DNA of 64,000 nt from Streptomyces erythrochromogenes (GTDB lineage: Bacteria; Actinomycetota; Actinomycetes; Streptomycetales; Streptomycetaceae), in contig NZ_CP108036.1 in NCBI RefSeq assembly GCF_036170895.1, positions 6,007,501-6,071,500 of the forward strand. The letters run 5' to 3'. The position numbers and the translations under genes were made by a program. The notes beneath the pieces were generated by a model, which was given only the letters and a program-made list of their open reading frames with translations, was not told the DNA's origin and made no database searches. Shown piece by piece: positions 9,313-18,528 of this stretch. Each line of letters begins with the position of its first letter. Positions within the stretch are counted from its first letter, which is position 1.

Positions 9313-10040
9313 TGCCGAACACGCTCGAACTCCTTCCCGCGGTCGACGTCCGCGACGGCCAGGCCGTCCGCCTCGTCCACGGCGTCTCCGGCAGCGAGAC
9401 CTCCTACGGCTCCCCGCTGCAGGCGGCCCTCGCCTGGCAGGCCGCCGGCGCCGAGTGGCTCCACCTGGTCGACCTGGACGCCGCCTTCGGCACCGGCGAC
9501 AACCGCGCCCTGGTCGCCGAGATCACCCGCGCCATGGACATCAAGGTCGAGCTGTCCGGCGGCATCCGCGACGACGCCTCGCTCGCCGCGGCCCTCGCCA
9601 CCGGCTGCACCCGCGTCAACCTCGGCACCGCCGCCCTGGAGACCCCCGAGTGGGCCGCCAAGGCCATCGCCGAGCACGGCGACAAGATCGCCATCGGCCT
9701 CGACGTACGCGGCACCACCCTCAAGGGCCGCGGCTGGACCAGCGAGGGCGGCGACCTCTACGAGACCCTCGCCCGCCTCGACTCCGAGGGCTGCGCCCGG
9801 TACGTCGTCACCGACATCGGCAAGGACGGCACGCTCACCGGCCCCAACCTGGAGCTGCTGAAGAACGTCTGCGCCGCCACCGACCGGCCCGTCGTCGCCT
9901 CCGGCGGCGTCTCCTCCCTGGACGACCTGCGGGCCCTGTCCGAGCTGGTGCCGCTGGGCGTCGAGGGCGCGATCGTCGGCAAGGCCCTGTACGCCAAGGC
10001 CTTCACCCTGGAAGAAGCCCTGAAGGTGGTCTCCGCATGA
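9312..10040 (+). CDS. priA: Bifunctional HisA/TrpF isomerase PriA
   Basis: Beta/alpha-barrel isomerase of 242 residues. In actinomycetes this single enzyme isomerises both ProFAR in histidine synthesis and phosphoribosyl-anthranilate in tryptophan synthesis. The first catalytic aspartate is in [16 protein letters not shown] and the second in [11 protein letters not shown]; phosphate-binding loops SGGIRDD and SGGVSSL are present. No separate trpF occurs near the trp genes in the window, which fits the dual role. The ATG overlaps the hisH stop by one base, and the end overlaps the RidA-family gene as ATGA. Confidence 0.94.
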   Translation: MPNTLELLPAVDVRDGQAVRLVHGVSGSETSYGSPLQAALAWQAAGAEWLHLVDLDAAFGTGDNRALVAEITRAMDIKVELSGGIRDDASLAAALATGCTRVNLGTAALETPEWAAKAIAEHGDKIAIGLDVRGTTLKGRGWTSEGGDLYETLARLDSEGCARYVVTDIGKDGTLTGPNLELLKNVCAATDRPVVASGGVSSLDDLRALSELVPLGVEGAIVGKALYAKAFTLEEALKVVSA

Positions 10041-10435
10041 GCAGCTCCCCCGACACCGGCGCCGTACGCCGCATCTCCTCCGGCGGCCCCTACGAGGACG
10101 TCATCGCGTACTCCCGCGCCGTGCAGCTGCCGAACGGCCTCGTGCTGGTCTCCGGCTGCACCGCGGCCGACGCGGGCGGCCCGTACGACCAGACCATCGC
10201 CGCCTTCGGCGTCGCCTTCAAGGCCCTCGCCCAGGCCGGCCTCGGCCCCGAGGACGTCGTCCGCACCCGCATGTACCTGACGCACGCCCGCGACGTGGAC
10301 GACGCGGGCCGCGCCCACAAGGAACTCTTCGACGCGGTCCGCCCGGCCGCGACGATGCTCATCGTCTCCGGCTTCGTCGACCCGTCGATGGTCGTCGAGG
10401 TGGAGGTCGAGGCGTACAAGGCGGTGCCCGCATGA
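10037..10435 (+). CDS. RidA-family protein in the his operon
   Basis: A 132-residue member of the RidA/YjgF/UK114 family, which deaminates reactive enamine/imine intermediates produced by PLP enzymes. The fold is recognisable from [19 protein letters not shown], the central [23 protein letters not shown] and the C-terminal [11 protein letters not shown]. The conserved arginine in VVRTRMY suits carboxylate binding. It is coupled at both ends, to priA (ATGA) and to hisF (ATGA). A role in clearing a by-product near the his pathway is inference; subfamily assignment needs alignment. Confidence 0.88.
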   Translation: MSSSPDTGAVRRISSGGPYEDVIAYSRAVQLPNGLVLVSGCTAADAGGPYDQTIAAFGVAFKALAQAGLGPEDVVRTRMYLTHARDVDDAGRAHKELFDAVRPAATMLIVSGFVDPSMVVEVEVEAYKAVPA

Positions 10436-11187
10436 GCCTCGCCGTACGCGTGATCCCCTGCCTGGACGTGGACAACGGCCGCGTCGTCAAGGGCGTCAAC
10501 TTCCAGAACCTGCGCGACGCGGGCGACCCGGTGGAGATGGCCAAGCTGTACGACGCCGAAGGCGCCGACGAGCTGACCTTCCTCGACATCACCGCGTCCT
10601 CCGGGAACCGCGAGACCACCTATGACGTGGTGCGCCGCACGGCCGAGCAGGTCTTCATCCCGCTGACCGTGGGCGGCGGCGTCCGCACGGCCGACGACGT
10701 CGACAAGCTGCTGCGCGCGGGAGCGGACAAGGTGGGCGTGAACACGGCCGCCATCGCCCGCCCCGAGCTGATCCAGGAGATCGCGGAGCGGTTCGGCCGG
10801 CAGGTCCTCGTCCTGTCGGTCGACGCCCGCCGCACCGAGTCCGGCACCTTCGAGGTCACCACGCACGGCGGCCGCCGGGGCACCGGCCTCGACGCCGTCG
10901 AGTGGGCCCACCGGGCCGCGGAGCTGGGCGCCGGGGAGATCCTGCTGAACTCGATGGACGCCGACGGCACGAAGGACGGCTACGACACGGAGATGATCGC
11001 GGCGGTCCGCAAGCACGTCACCGTGCCGGTGATCGCCTCGGGCGGCGCGGGCCGCCTCGCGGACTTCGCCCCGGCGATCGAGGCGGGCGCGGACGCGGTG
11101 CTCGCGGCGTCGGTCTTCCACTTCGGCGACCTGCGCATCTCCGAGGTCAAAACGGCCCTCCGCGAAGCGGGCCACCCCGTCCGCTAG
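10432..11187 (+). CDS. hisF: Imidazole glycerol phosphate synthase, cyclase subunit
   Basis: Beta/alpha-barrel synthase of 251 residues that uses ammonia from HisH to close the imidazole ring, releasing AICAR. The catalytic aspartates sit in [16 protein letters not shown] (about residue 11) and [14 protein letters not shown] (about residue 174 region), with phosphate loops VGGGVRT and ASGGAGR. The ATG overlaps the stop of the RidA-family gene. It is the last gene of the operon; a very large inverted repeat follows and probably ends transcription. Confidence 0.97.
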   Translation: MSLAVRVIPCLDVDNGRVVKGVNFQNLRDAGDPVEMAKLYDAEGADELTFLDITASSGNRETTYDVVRRTAEQVFIPLTVGGGVRTADDVDKLLRAGADKVGVNTAAIARPELIQEIAERFGRQVLVLSVDARRTESGTFEVTTHGGRRGTGLDAVEWAHRAAELGAGEILLNSMDADGTKDGYDTEMIAAVRKHVTVPVIASGGAGRLADFAPAIEAGADAVLAASVFHFGDLRISEVKTALREAGHPVR

Positions 11188-11197
11188 TCCGTCCCTC

Positions 11198-11590
11198 GGG
11201 TGCGGCCCGGTGGCCGCGCCTCAAGCCCCGGCGGGGCTGGGGTGGTGTCCCCCGGGCGGGGCCGCCGGGGGGTGTCTCCTCGGCTCGGCGCGTGCGGCCA
11301 TGTCGCGGCCGTACGGGGTGGTCGCGCGCTCGTCCTGCGGGGACACCCCCCACCGTCCCCACACCCCCACCCCGGCGGTGTCCGCCCGCCTGCTTCCCGG
11401 GGGCCGTGGGGCGGGGACACTGCGGGGGCTCCCCGCAGGACGAGCGCGCGACCCAGCCCGTACGGCCGCGACACACCCGCACGCGCCGAGCCGAGGAGAG
11501 CCCCCGGAGGGGCAGCGCCCCACCCGAAGCCACCGCCGCGCAATCCCAGCCCCGCCGGCGCTTGAGGCGCGGCCACCGGCCCGCACCCGG
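11198..11590. repeat. Giant near-mirror inverted repeat after hisF
   Basis: This 436 bp gap without a protein gene is filled by two long arms. Outer arms 11198-11243 and 11544-11590 are near-identical reverse complements around GGTGGCCGCGCCTCAAGC. Inner arms about 11273-11345 and 11428-11505 match around CTCGGCTCGGCGCGTGCGG and GCGCGCTCGTCCTGCGGGGA. The symmetry is such that both strands translate into similar peptides. Transcripts could form one long hairpin, a natural terminator between hisF and the convergent gene. The CGGCG-CTTGAGG core resembles dispersed intergenic repeats of Streptomyces. Confidence 0.8.
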
Positions 11591-11623
11591 GAAACAACGG
11601 CACCCGCCCGGCCAGGGCAACGG

Positions 11624-12256
11624 CTAGAGGCCCAGCTCCGCCACCGTCAGCTTCGCGACGGCCTCCTTCTCGCCGTCCAGCGTCACCGCGGCCGACGCCT
11701 GCCGGCCGAAGCAGAACAGCGTCAGTTCCCCCGGCTCGCCCGTCACCGTCACCACCGGCGCACCCTTGTGCGCCACCGCCGTCTGCCCGTTCGGACGCCT
11801 CAGCACCAGGCCCACCGGCGAGCGCCGCCCCGTCAGCCGGGCCATCCTCTCCAGGCGGGACCACAGCGCGTCCGAGAACACCCGGTCCAGCTCCCGCGGG
11901 GACCAGTCCGGCTGGGCCCGGCGGACGTCCTCCGCGTGGACGTAGAACTCCACCGCGTTCGCCGCCTCGTCGATCTGCTTCAGCGCGTACAGCGACATCC
12001 GCGGCGGCCCGGTCCGGATCAGCTGGATGAGCTCCTCGTACGGCTTGGCCGTGTACTCGGCCATCGCCGCGTCCAGCCGCCCCTTCAGCACGTTCAGCAC
12101 CAGGCCGCCCGCCGCGTCCGGCCGCCGCTCCCGCACCACCACGTGCGCGGCCAGGTCGCGGCACCTCCAGCCGGTGCACAGCGTGGGGGCCTCCGGACCG
12201 GCCGCCTCCAACAAGTCCGCCAGCAGCAGGCGTTCACGCTTCGCATGGGTAGACAT
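11624..12256 (-). CDS. TIGR03085-type DinB/mycothiol-like metal protein
   Basis: A 210-residue protein of the actinobacterial TIGR03085 group, part of the DinB/mycothiol-dependent maleylpyruvate isomerase-like superfamily. The N-terminal four-helix part contains [16 protein letters not shown], which supplies a probable metal-binding histidine; a second probable site is [10 protein letters not shown]. The C-terminal 60 residues form a beta-rich SCP2-like half. The ATG at 12256 gives the conserved [12 protein letters not shown] opening. No reaction is established. It converges on hisF and diverges from hisI. Confidence 0.8.
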   Translation of the reverse strand: MSTHAKRERLLLADLLEAAGPEAPTLCTGWRCRDLAAHVVVRERRPDAAGGLVLNVLKGRLDAAMAEYTAKPYEELIQLIRTGPPRMSLYALKQIDEAANAVEFYVHAEDVRRAQPDWSPRELDRVFSDALWSRLERMARLTGRRSPVGLVLRRPNGQTAVAHKGAPVVTVTGEPGELTLFCFGRQASAAVTLDGEKEAVAKLTVAELGL

Positions 12257-12347
12257 GCGGGCCAGCCTACGGCCGGAACGTGCCGTGCGCCCGCCCATCA
12301 GACGGACATGGATCACCACCCCCATCCGGGCCCGGCACAATGGCTCC

Positions 12348-12716
12348 ATGAGTACGACCCCCCGCCCCGGCAACCTCGACCCCGCCATCGCCGCGCGCCT
12401 CAAGCGCTCCGCCGACGGCCTGGTACCGGCCATCGCCCAGCAGTACGACACCGGTGAGGTGCTCATGCTCGGGTGGATGGACGACGAGGCCCTGCACCGC
12501 ACCCTGACCACCGGCCGCTGCACGTACTGGTCCCGCAGCCGCCAGGAGTACTGGGTGAAGGGGGATACGTCCGGCCACTTCCAGCACGTCAAGTCCGTCG
12601 CCCTCGACTGCGACGCCGACACCGTGCTCGTCCAGGTCGACCAGGTCGGAGCCGCCTGCCACACCGGATCCCGCACCTGTTTCGACGACGACGTCCTCCT
12701 CCGCGCAGCCGACTAG
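12348..12716 (+). CDS. hisI: Phosphoribosyl-AMP cyclohydrolase
   Basis: Monofunctional zinc enzyme of 122 residues that opens the adenine ring of phosphoribosyl-AMP in histidine synthesis. The core motifs [33 protein letters not shown] and [20 protein letters not shown] with the zinc-binding cysteines, ending TGSRTCF, are intact. The ATG is at 12348. Only 17 bp separate it from trpE, so histidine and tryptophan genes probably share a transcript. hisE and hisG are not in the window. Confidence 0.95.
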   Translation: MSTTPRPGNLDPAIAARLKRSADGLVPAIAQQYDTGEVLMLGWMDDEALHRTLTTGRCTYWSRSRQEYWVKGDTSGHFQHVKSVALDCDADTVLVQVDQVGAACHTGSRTCFDDDVLLRAAD

Positions 12717-12733
12717 GTAGGGGTCCCCACGCA

Positions 12734-14224
12734 ATGGATCTTGAGACGTTCCGCAAGCTCGCGGCCGACCGCCGCGTCATCCCCGTGAGCCGCAAGCTGC
12801 TCGCCGACGGGGACACGCCCGTCGGGCTCTACCGCAAGCTGGCCGCCGAACGCCCCGGCACCTTCCTCCTGGAGTCCGCGGAGAACGGCCGGTCCTGGTC
12901 CCGGTACTCCTTCGTCGGGGTCCGCAGCGACGCCACCCTGACCGTCCGGGACGGCCGCGCGCACTGGATCGGCACCCCGCCCGTGGGCGTACCCACCGAC
13001 GGCGACCCCCTCGACGCCCTGCGCGCGACCGTCGAGGCCCTGCACACCCCCCGCGACCTCGCGGGCGGCATGCCCCCCTTCACCGGCGGCATGGTCGGCT
13101 ACCTCGGCTACGACATCGTGCGCCGCCTGGAGCGCATCGGCGAGCACGGCAGCGACGACCTGGAGCTGCCCGAGCTGACGATGCTGCTCACCTCCGACCT
13201 CGCGGTGCTGGACCACTGGGACGGCACCGTCCAGCTCATCGCCAACGCCATCAACCACAACGACCTCGACTCCGGGGTCGACGAGGCCCACGCGGACGCC
13301 GTGGCCCGCCTCGACGCCATGGAGGCGGACCTGGCGAGGCCCGCGCCCTACGTCCCGGCCCCGCTGCCCGCCTCCGAGCTGCCCGAGTTCTCCGCCCTGT
13401 GGGGCGGCGAGAAGTACCAGGCGGCCGTCGAGGACATCAAGGAGCGCATCCGGGCCGGCGAGGCCTTCCAGGTGGTGCCCTCGCAGCGGTTCGAGACCTC
13501 CTGCAAGGCCTCCGCGCTGGACGTCTACCGGGTGCTGCGCGCCACCAACCCGTCCCCTTACATGTACCTCTTCCGCTTCGAGAACGGCTTCGACGTGGTC
13601 GGCTCCAGCCCCGAGGCGCTGGTCAAGGTCGAGGACGGGCGGGCCATGGTCCACCCCATCGCCGGCACCCGCCACCGGGGCGCGACCCCGCAGGAGGACA
13701 ACGACCTCGCCGAGGAGCTGCTGGCCGACCCCAAGGAGCGCGCCGAGCACCTGATGCTCGTCGACCTGGGCCGCAACGACCTCGGCCGGGTCTGCGAGCC
13801 GGGATCGGTCGAGGTCGTCGACTTCATGTCGATCGAGCGCTACTCCCACGTCATGCACATCGTCTCCACCGTGACGGGGCGCGTGGCCGAGGGGAAGACC
13901 GCCTTCGACGTGCTCACCGCCTGCTTCCCGGCCGGCACCCTCTCCGGGGCGCCCAAGCCGCGCGCCATGCAGATCATCGAGGAGCTGGAGCCCTCCCGCC
14001 GCGGCCTCTACGGCGGCTGCGTGGGCTACCTGGACTTCGCCGGCGACTCCGACACCGCCATCGCCATCCGTACGGCGCTGCTGCGCGACGGCACGGCGTA
14101 CGTGCAGGCCGGAGCCGGTGTCGTCGCCGACTCGGTGCCCGAGCTGGAGGACAACGAGTGCCGCAACAAGGCCGCCGCCGTGCTGCGCGCGGTGGCAGCG
14201 GCGAACCGCCTGAGCGGCTCCTGA
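12734..14224 (+). CDS. trpE: Anthranilate synthase component I
   Basis: First committed enzyme of tryptophan synthesis, 496 residues, converting chorismate and ammonia to anthranilate with a TrpG partner not found here. The tryptophan feedback site near [16 protein letters not shown] and the chorismate-binding blocks [44 protein letters not shown] and GGCVGYLDF are visible. The ATG follows 17 bp after hisI. I see no leader peptide or attenuator before it because the spacing is too short. Confidence 0.95.
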   Translation: MDLETFRKLAADRRVIPVSRKLLADGDTPVGLYRKLAAERPGTFLLESAENGRSWSRYSFVGVRSDATLTVRDGRAHWIGTPPVGVPTDGDPLDALRATVEALHTPRDLAGGMPPFTGGMVGYLGYDIVRRLERIGEHGSDDLELPELTMLLTSDLAVLDHWDGTVQLIANAINHNDLDSGVDEAHADAVARLDAMEADLARPAPYVPAPLPASELPEFSALWGGEKYQAAVEDIKERIRAGEAFQVVPSQRFETSCKASALDVYRVLRATNPSPYMYLFRFENGFDVVGSSPEALVKVEDGRAMVHPIAGTRHRGATPQEDNDLAEELLADPKERAEHLMLVDLGRNDLGRVCEPGSVEVVDFMSIERYSHVMHIVSTVTGRVAEGKTAFDVLTACFPAGTLSGAPKPRAMQIIEELEPSRRGLYGGCVGYLDFAGDSDTAIAIRTALLRDGTAYVQAGAGVVADSVPELEDNECRNKAAAVLRAVAAANRLSGS

Positions 14225-14247
14225 GGGCGTAGGGGATAGTGGGGTAC

Positions 14248-14913
14248 GTGAGTGCCGTGCCCCCGCCCCGATCCGATGCCTCCGCCGAGCCCGAGGCCCC
14301 CGACAGCCGCAGCAGCCGCCGCAGCGTGGCCGCGGCGCTGCTGCTCGGCGCGCTCGGCGCCACCGTCGTCCTGCTCGCCTCCGGCCGGGTCTGGGCCCGG
14401 GGCACGGCCGCCATCGGCAGCGATTCGCTCCAGCTCAGCGCCGACGGGCGGGCCGTGACCGGGCTCCCGGCGGCCCTGGCCATCGTCGGCCTGGCCGCGC
14501 TGGTCGCCGTCTTCGCCGTACGCGGCAAGGGACGGCTGCTGGTGTCGGGCCTGCTGGCGCTCAGCGGCCTCGGCGCGGCGCTGTCCGCCCTCTTCGGCTC
14601 CGACGGCCGCAGCGCCCTGGACGCGCAGGCCGCCCGTACGACCGCGGACAGCGCGGCGCACGTGGCCGGCCTGACCCAGACCACGTGGCCGTACGTCACG
14701 GCCGCCGGGGCGGTCCTGATCCTGGCCGCCGGACTGCTGGCGCTGCGCTTCGGCCGCGGCTGGCCCTCGATGGGCGGCCGCTACGAGCGTGACGGCAGCC
14801 CCCGTCCGCGGGCCGTCGCGGCGGTGGATCCGGACCGGCCTGAAGATCTGTGGAAGGCTCTGGACCGCGGCGAGGACCCGACCACGGGTCCGAGCGGCGA
14901 CCGGACCCGCTGA
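14248..14913 (+). CDS. TIGR02234 membrane protein (trp-operon associated)
   Basis: A protein of about 221 residues with four hydrophobic helices and a polar tail. It belongs to the actinobacterial family named for its position beside trp genes; its role is unknown. The helices start around AALLLGALGATVVLLASG, a periplasmic loop follows with WARGTAAIG, and the fourth helix ends before FGRGWPSMGGRYER. The GTG at 14248 is the likely start, with an upstream in-frame GTG at 14239 possible. It follows trpE by 23 bp and is probably co-transcribed. Confidence 0.82.
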   Translation: MSAVPPPRSDASAEPEAPDSRSSRRSVAAALLLGALGATVVLLASGRVWARGTAAIGSDSLQLSADGRAVTGLPAALAIVGLAALVAVFAVRGKGRLLVSGLLALSGLGAALSALFGSDGRSALDAQAARTTADSAAHVAGLTQTTWPYVTAAGAVLILAAGLLALRFGRGWPSMGGRYERDGSPRPRAVAAVDPDRPEDLWKALDRGEDPTTGPSGDRTR

Positions 14914-15036
14914 CCCGGCCCCTGAGCCGACCCCCCTGGACGGCGAAGCCGCCCGGTGCGGGACAATGTCACCGAGCGTCCGGCACAGACCGCACGTTCG
15001 ACAAAGCAGCGCGACAGAGCAAACGAGGAGCAACTC

Positions 15037-15288
15037 ATGGCGGGCACTAGCCACGGACACACCCCGGCCGCCTGGACCGGTGTCATCATCGCCTTCATCG
15101 GTTTCTGCATCTCCGGCGCCTTCATGGTGCTCGCCAACCCCCTCGGGTTCTGGGCCGGGATGGTCGTCGTCGTGCTCGGCGGTGTCGTCGGCCTGGCGAT
15201 GAGGGCCGCGGGCATGGGCGCGCCGAAGGCCGCCCACAAGGACCTCGCCGACGTCATCGCCGCGAACAAGGTCCCTGCCAAGGCCTGA
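15037..15288 (+). CDS. HGxxPAAW-family small membrane protein
   Basis: An 83-residue protein that carries the defining HGHTPAAW motif at residues 6-13, followed by two hydrophobic helices and a short Lys/Ala-rich tail. The family is confined to actinobacteria and has no known function. A strong GAGGAG ribosome binding site sits 7 bp before the ATG at 15037. A hairpin terminator follows at 15323-15353. It is the last of the trpE-linked membrane genes. Confidence 0.88.
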   Translation: MAGTSHGHTPAAWTGVIIAFIGFCISGAFMVLANPLGFWAGMVVVVLGGVVGLAMRAAGMGAPKAAHKDLADVIAANKVPAKA

Positions 15289-15322
15289 GCGCGCCACCTG
15301 CGCCGGTCCTGGAAGAGAGCCG

Positions 15323-15353
15323 AAAGGCGCGGCCCCGCCGGGCTGCGCCTTTT
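15323..15353 (+). terminator. Rho-independent terminator after the HGxxPAAW gene
   Basis: The arms AAAGGCGC (15323-15330) and GCGCCTTT (15345-15352) pair perfectly around a GC-rich loop and end in a short T run. The next gene starts within four bases of the hairpin, so its promoter either overlaps this site or it is read through. Confidence 0.75.
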
Positions 15354-15356
15354 GTC

Positions 15357-15857
15357 GTGAGCGGAGAGAATCAGCAGGTGGACGCCTCCAGCACCCCCGA
15401 CGCCGTGCCCGGTCCGCAGACCGGGCCGGCCGCACCCGCGGTGCCCGCGGAGCGGGCGTCCCGGGCCAGGCGGCTCGCCGCCCCGGCGCTCTACCTGGCC
15501 GCGGCCGGCGCGGCGTTCGCGTACGTGGGCGCCGTGGACCCCAACGAGCCGGGCCACTACCCGGTCTGCCCGCTGCTGCGGCTGACGGGCGTCCTGTGCC
15601 CGGGCTGCGGCGGGCTGCGCAGCGCGCACGCGTTCGCGCACGGGGATCTGGCCGCTGCTTTCGGGTCGAATGCCCTCGCGGTCGTCGGCTACTTCGTCTT
15701 CGCGGGTTTCATGGCCCTGTGGCTGGTTCGCGCCTTCCGCGGCGGGCCGGCGCCGAGGATCGTCCTGCGTCCCGCCCACTCGTGGGCGGTGGGCGCGGTG
15801 GTACTGGTTTTCGCCGTTGTCCGAAATCTCTCTTTCGGGTCGGCACTGGCACCCTGA
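15357..15857 (+). CDS. DUF2752 membrane protein
   Basis: A 166-residue protein of the DUF2752 family. The hallmark is the cysteine-rich CPLLRLTGVLCPGCGGLRSAHAF block around residues 70-95, flanked by hydrophobic helices (ALYLAAAGAAFAYVG before, ALAVVGYFVFAGFMALW after). The cysteines could bind metal or form a disulfide, but no function is known. GTG 15357 lies directly after the terminator hairpin; an in-frame GTG at 15378 is a credible alternative start. trpC follows after 172 bp. Confidence 0.82.
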   Translation: MSGENQQVDASSTPDAVPGPQTGPAAPAVPAERASRARRLAAPALYLAAAGAAFAYVGAVDPNEPGHYPVCPLLRLTGVLCPGCGGLRSAHAFAHGDLAAAFGSNALAVVGYFVFAGFMALWLVRAFRGGPAPRIVLRPAHSWAVGAVVLVFAVVRNLSFGSALAP

Positions 15858-16029
15858 GGCCCGTGCGCAGCCGGGATGAAGGGCGTATTCCGAATGTCCA
15901 GTTACTGGGACGCCGTCAACCGAGTGCGGAGGGCGACGCCTCCGCCGGATACCATTTGATAGCCGACCTTGCAGTGGTACGTGTCTGCAGGGCGGCCGAC
16001 CGTCATCGACCCGGAAGGGGGCCGCTCGC

Positions 16030-16839
16030 GTGAGTGTGCTCGACGAGATCATCGAAGGGGTCCGCGAAGACCTTGCCGAACGGCAGGCCCGCGTGAGCCT
16101 CGACGAGCTCAAGGAGCGTGCCGCCAAGGCGCCCCAGGCCAAGGACGGCGTCGCGGCCCTGCGCGGCGACGGCGTCAAGGTGATCTGCGAGGTCAAGCGC
16201 TCCAGCCCCTCCAAGGGCGCGCTGGCCGCGATCGCGGATCCGGCCGGGCTCGCCGCGGACTACGAGGCGGGCGGTGCGGCGGTCATCTCCGTCCTCACCG
16301 AGCAGCGCCGGTTCGGCGGCTCGCTGGCAGACCTGGAGGCCGTCCGCGCCCGCGTGGACATCCCGATCCTGCGCAAGGACTTCATCGTCACGGCGTACCA
16401 GCTGTGGGAGGCCCGCGCCTACGGCGCCGACCTCGCGCTGCTGATCGTCGCGGCCCTGGAGCAGGAGGCCCTCGTCTCCCTCATCGAGCGGGCCGAGTCC
16501 ATCGGCCTCACCCCGCTCGTCGAGGTCCACGACGAGGAGGAGGTGGAGCGAGCGGTGGCCGCCGGCGCCAAGATCATCGGTGTCAACGCCCGCAACCTCA
16601 AGGACCTCAAGGTCGACCGTTCCACCTTCGAGCGCGTCGTCGGCGAGATCCCGCCCCACATCGTCAAGGTCGCCGAGTCCGGCATCCGCGGACCGCACGA
16701 CCTGATCGCCTACGCGAACGAGGGCGCCGACGCCGTCCTCGTCGGGGAGTCCCTGGTCACCGGCCGCGACCCTAAGGCGGCCGTGGCCGACCTCGTCGCC
16801 GCCGGGGCCCACCCGGCCCTGCGCCACGGACGGAGCTGA
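16030..16839 (+). CDS. trpC: Indole-3-glycerol phosphate synthase
   Basis: Beta/alpha-barrel enzyme of 269 residues that closes the indole ring from CdRP. The signature [12 protein letters not shown] includes the catalytic lysine and phosphate contacts; [21 protein letters not shown] and [13 protein letters not shown] supply further active-site residues, and AESGIRGP is the phosphate loop. The GTG at 16030 follows GGAAGGGGG. TrpC stands alone, not fused to TrpF, consistent with PriA doing the isomerisation. It leads the trpC-trpM-trpB-trpA cluster. Confidence 0.95.
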   Translation: MSVLDEIIEGVREDLAERQARVSLDELKERAAKAPQAKDGVAALRGDGVKVICEVKRSSPSKGALAAIADPAGLAADYEAGGAAVISVLTEQRRFGGSLADLEAVRARVDIPILRKDFIVTAYQLWEARAYGADLALLIVAALEQEALVSLIERAESIGLTPLVEVHDEEEVERAVAAGAKIIGVNARNLKDLKVDRSTFERVVGEIPPHIVKVAESGIRGPHDLIAYANEGADAVLVGESLVTGRDPKAAVADLVAAGAHPALRHGRS

Positions 16840-16847
16840 CCCGTCCC

Positions 16848-17072
16848 GTGACCCCTGACCGTCCCTCCGTCCGCACGCAGTCCGCGCCGCCGGCACCTCG
16901 CCGCGGTGCCGGCGGCGTGCCGACGGCGTACGCGCCCCTGGCGCGCGGCTGCCGCCCCCGCGGCTGCCGTGCCCCGGCCCGGCGCGTCCACGGGCGGCGG
17001 GTCCGGTACGTGATCGGCTCCGAGCCCGGCCAGGTCAACGGCATGCGATGGCGCCGCGGAGACGCGCCGTAA
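16848..17072 (+). CDS. trpM: TrpM-like small protein between trpC and trpB
   Basis: Short gene starting at GTG 16848, 8 bp after trpC. The C-terminal half, with RGCRPRGCRAPARRVHGRR then VRYVIGSEPGQVNGMRWRRG, is what I recall for TrpM (SCO2038-like), a small protein reported to modulate tryptophan synthesis and differentiation in S. coelicolor. It is very basic, with two cysteines. The first 23 codons look unconserved and contain a perfect hairpin, so the real start may be GTG 16917, which would give a 51-residue product. Position between trpC and trpB matches S. coelicolor. Confidence 0.72.
   Translation: MTPDRPSVRTQSAPPAPRRGAGGVPTAYAPLARGCRPRGCRAPARRVHGRRVRYVIGSEPGQVNGMRWRRGDAP
16886..16916 (+). 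promoter_or_regulatory. Hairpin just before the alternative trpM start
   Basis: GCCGCCGGCACC (16886-16897) and GGTGCCGGCGGC (16905-16916) form a perfect 12 bp stem with a 7-base loop. The stem ends one base before GTG 16917. If that is the real trpM start, the hairpin would hide or pause at its translation initiation region. Confidence 0.5.
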
Positions 17073-17277
17073 CGAGGGCCGCCGCGGCCCGGTACGCGAA
17101 GGCGTACCGCGTCGCCAGGCGGTCCCGTACGGCCTGCTTCCCGGGCCGACCGGCTCCGGGAGCGGGCCGCTCCGCACCGTGACCACGACATCCCCCAGCG
17201 GGGTGTGCGCGGCACGGGCGGGCGGCGCAATACGGTGAAACCACCCGCCGCATCTCGCACCCGTAGGAGCACTGGAC

Positions 17278-18528
17278 ATGTCCAGCGAGTTCTTCATCCC
17301 GGACCCGGAGGGTCACGTTCCCAACGCCGAGGGCTACTTCGGCGACTTCGGCGGCAAGTTCATCCCGGAGGCGCTCGTCGCCGCCGTGGACGAGGTCGCC
17401 GTCGAGTACGAGAAGGCCAAGGGCGACCCGTCCTTCGCGGCCGAGCTCAACGACCTCATGGTCAACTACACCGGCCGCCCCAGCGCCCTCACCGAGGTGC
17501 CGCGCTTCGCCGAGCACGCCGGCGGCGCGCGGATCTTCCTCAAGCGCGAGGACCTCAACCACACCGGCTCGCACAAGATCAACAACGTGCTGGGCCAGGC
17601 GCTGCTCACCAAGCGCATGGGCAAGACCCGCGTGATCGCCGAGACCGGCGCCGGCCAGCACGGCGTGGCCACCGCCACCGCCTGCGCCCTCTTCGGCCTC
17701 GAATGCGTCATCTACATGGGCGAGATCGACACCCAGCGCCAGGCGCTGAACGTCGCCCGCATGCGCATGCTGGGCGCCGAGGTCATCGCGGTGAAGTCCG
17801 GCTCGCGGACCCTGAAGGACGCCATCAACGAGGCGTTCCGCGACTGGGTCGCCAACGTGGACCGCACCCACTACCTCTTCGGCACGGTCGCCGGCCCGCA
17901 CCCCTTCCCGGCGATGGTCCGCGACTTCCACCGGGTCATCGGCGTCGAGGCCCGCCGCCAGATCCTGGAGCGCGCCGGCCGGCTGCCCGACGTCGTCGCG
18001 GCCTGCGTCGGCGGCGGCTCCAACGCCATCGGCCTCTTCCACGCCTTCATCCCGGACGCCGGCGTCCGCCTGGTCGGCTTCGAACCCGCCGGGCACGGCG
18101 TCGAGACCGGCGAGCACGCGGCCACCCTCACCGCGGGCGAGCCCGGCATCCTGCACGGCTCCCGCTCCTACGTCCTGCAGGACGAGGAGGGCCAGATCAC
18201 CGAGCCGTACTCCATCTCGGCCGGCCTGGACTACCCGGGCATCGGCCCGGAGCACTCCTACCTCAAGGACGCCGGCCGCGGCGAGTACCGCGCGGTCACC
18301 GACGACGCCGCGATGCAGGCCCTGCGCCTGCTCTCCCGTACGGAGGGCATCATCCCGGCGATCGAGTCGGCGCACGCCCTCGCGGGCGCCCTGGACCTGG
18401 GCAGGGAGCTGGGCAAGGACGGCCTGCTGGTCGTCAACCTGTCCGGCCGCGGCGACAAGGACATGGACACGGCGGCCCGCTACTTCGGGCTGTACGACGG
18501 CGGGACGGCCGAGGGGGAGTCGAAGTGA
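17278..18528 (+). CDS. trpB: Tryptophan synthase beta subunit
   Basis: PLP enzyme of 416 residues that condenses indole with serine to give tryptophan. Lysine 100 in [13 protein letters not shown] is the Schiff-base residue; [22 protein letters not shown] with the active-site glutamate, and the phosphate cup VGGGSNAIG are intact. The C-terminal [10 protein letters not shown] is normal. It follows a 205 bp gap after trpM that may hold its own promoter (a TACGGT element at about 17232) and overlaps trpA as GTGA. Confidence 0.97.
   Translation: MSSEFFIPDPEGHVPNAEGYFGDFGGKFIPEALVAAVDEVAVEYEKAKGDPSFAAELNDLMVNYTGRPSALTEVPRFAEHAGGARIFLKREDLNHTGSHKINNVLGQALLTKRMGKTRVIAETGAGQHGVATATACALFGLECVIYMGEIDTQRQALNVARMRMLGAEVIAVKSGSRTLKDAINEAFRDWVANVDRTHYLFGTVAGPHPFPAMVRDFHRVIGVEARRQILERAGRLPDVVAACVGGGSNAIGLFHAFIPDAGVRLVGFEPAGHGVETGEHAATLTAGEPGILHGSRSYVLQDEEGQITEPYSISAGLDYPGIGPEHSYLKDAGRGEYRAVTDDAAMQALRLLSRTEGIIPAIESAHALAGALDLGRELGKDGLLVVNLSGRGDKDMDTAARYFGLYDGGTAEGESK

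Noticed and set aside
11200..11586. Similar open frames on both strands in the gap after hisF
   Set aside because: They arise from the inverted repeat itself; low-complexity Pro/Arg/Gly peptides without a start context.
15876..15959. A 27-codon frame upstream of trpC as a possible trp attenuator peptide
   Set aside because: It holds only one Trp codon, has no good ribosome site, and no terminator/antiterminator pair follows.
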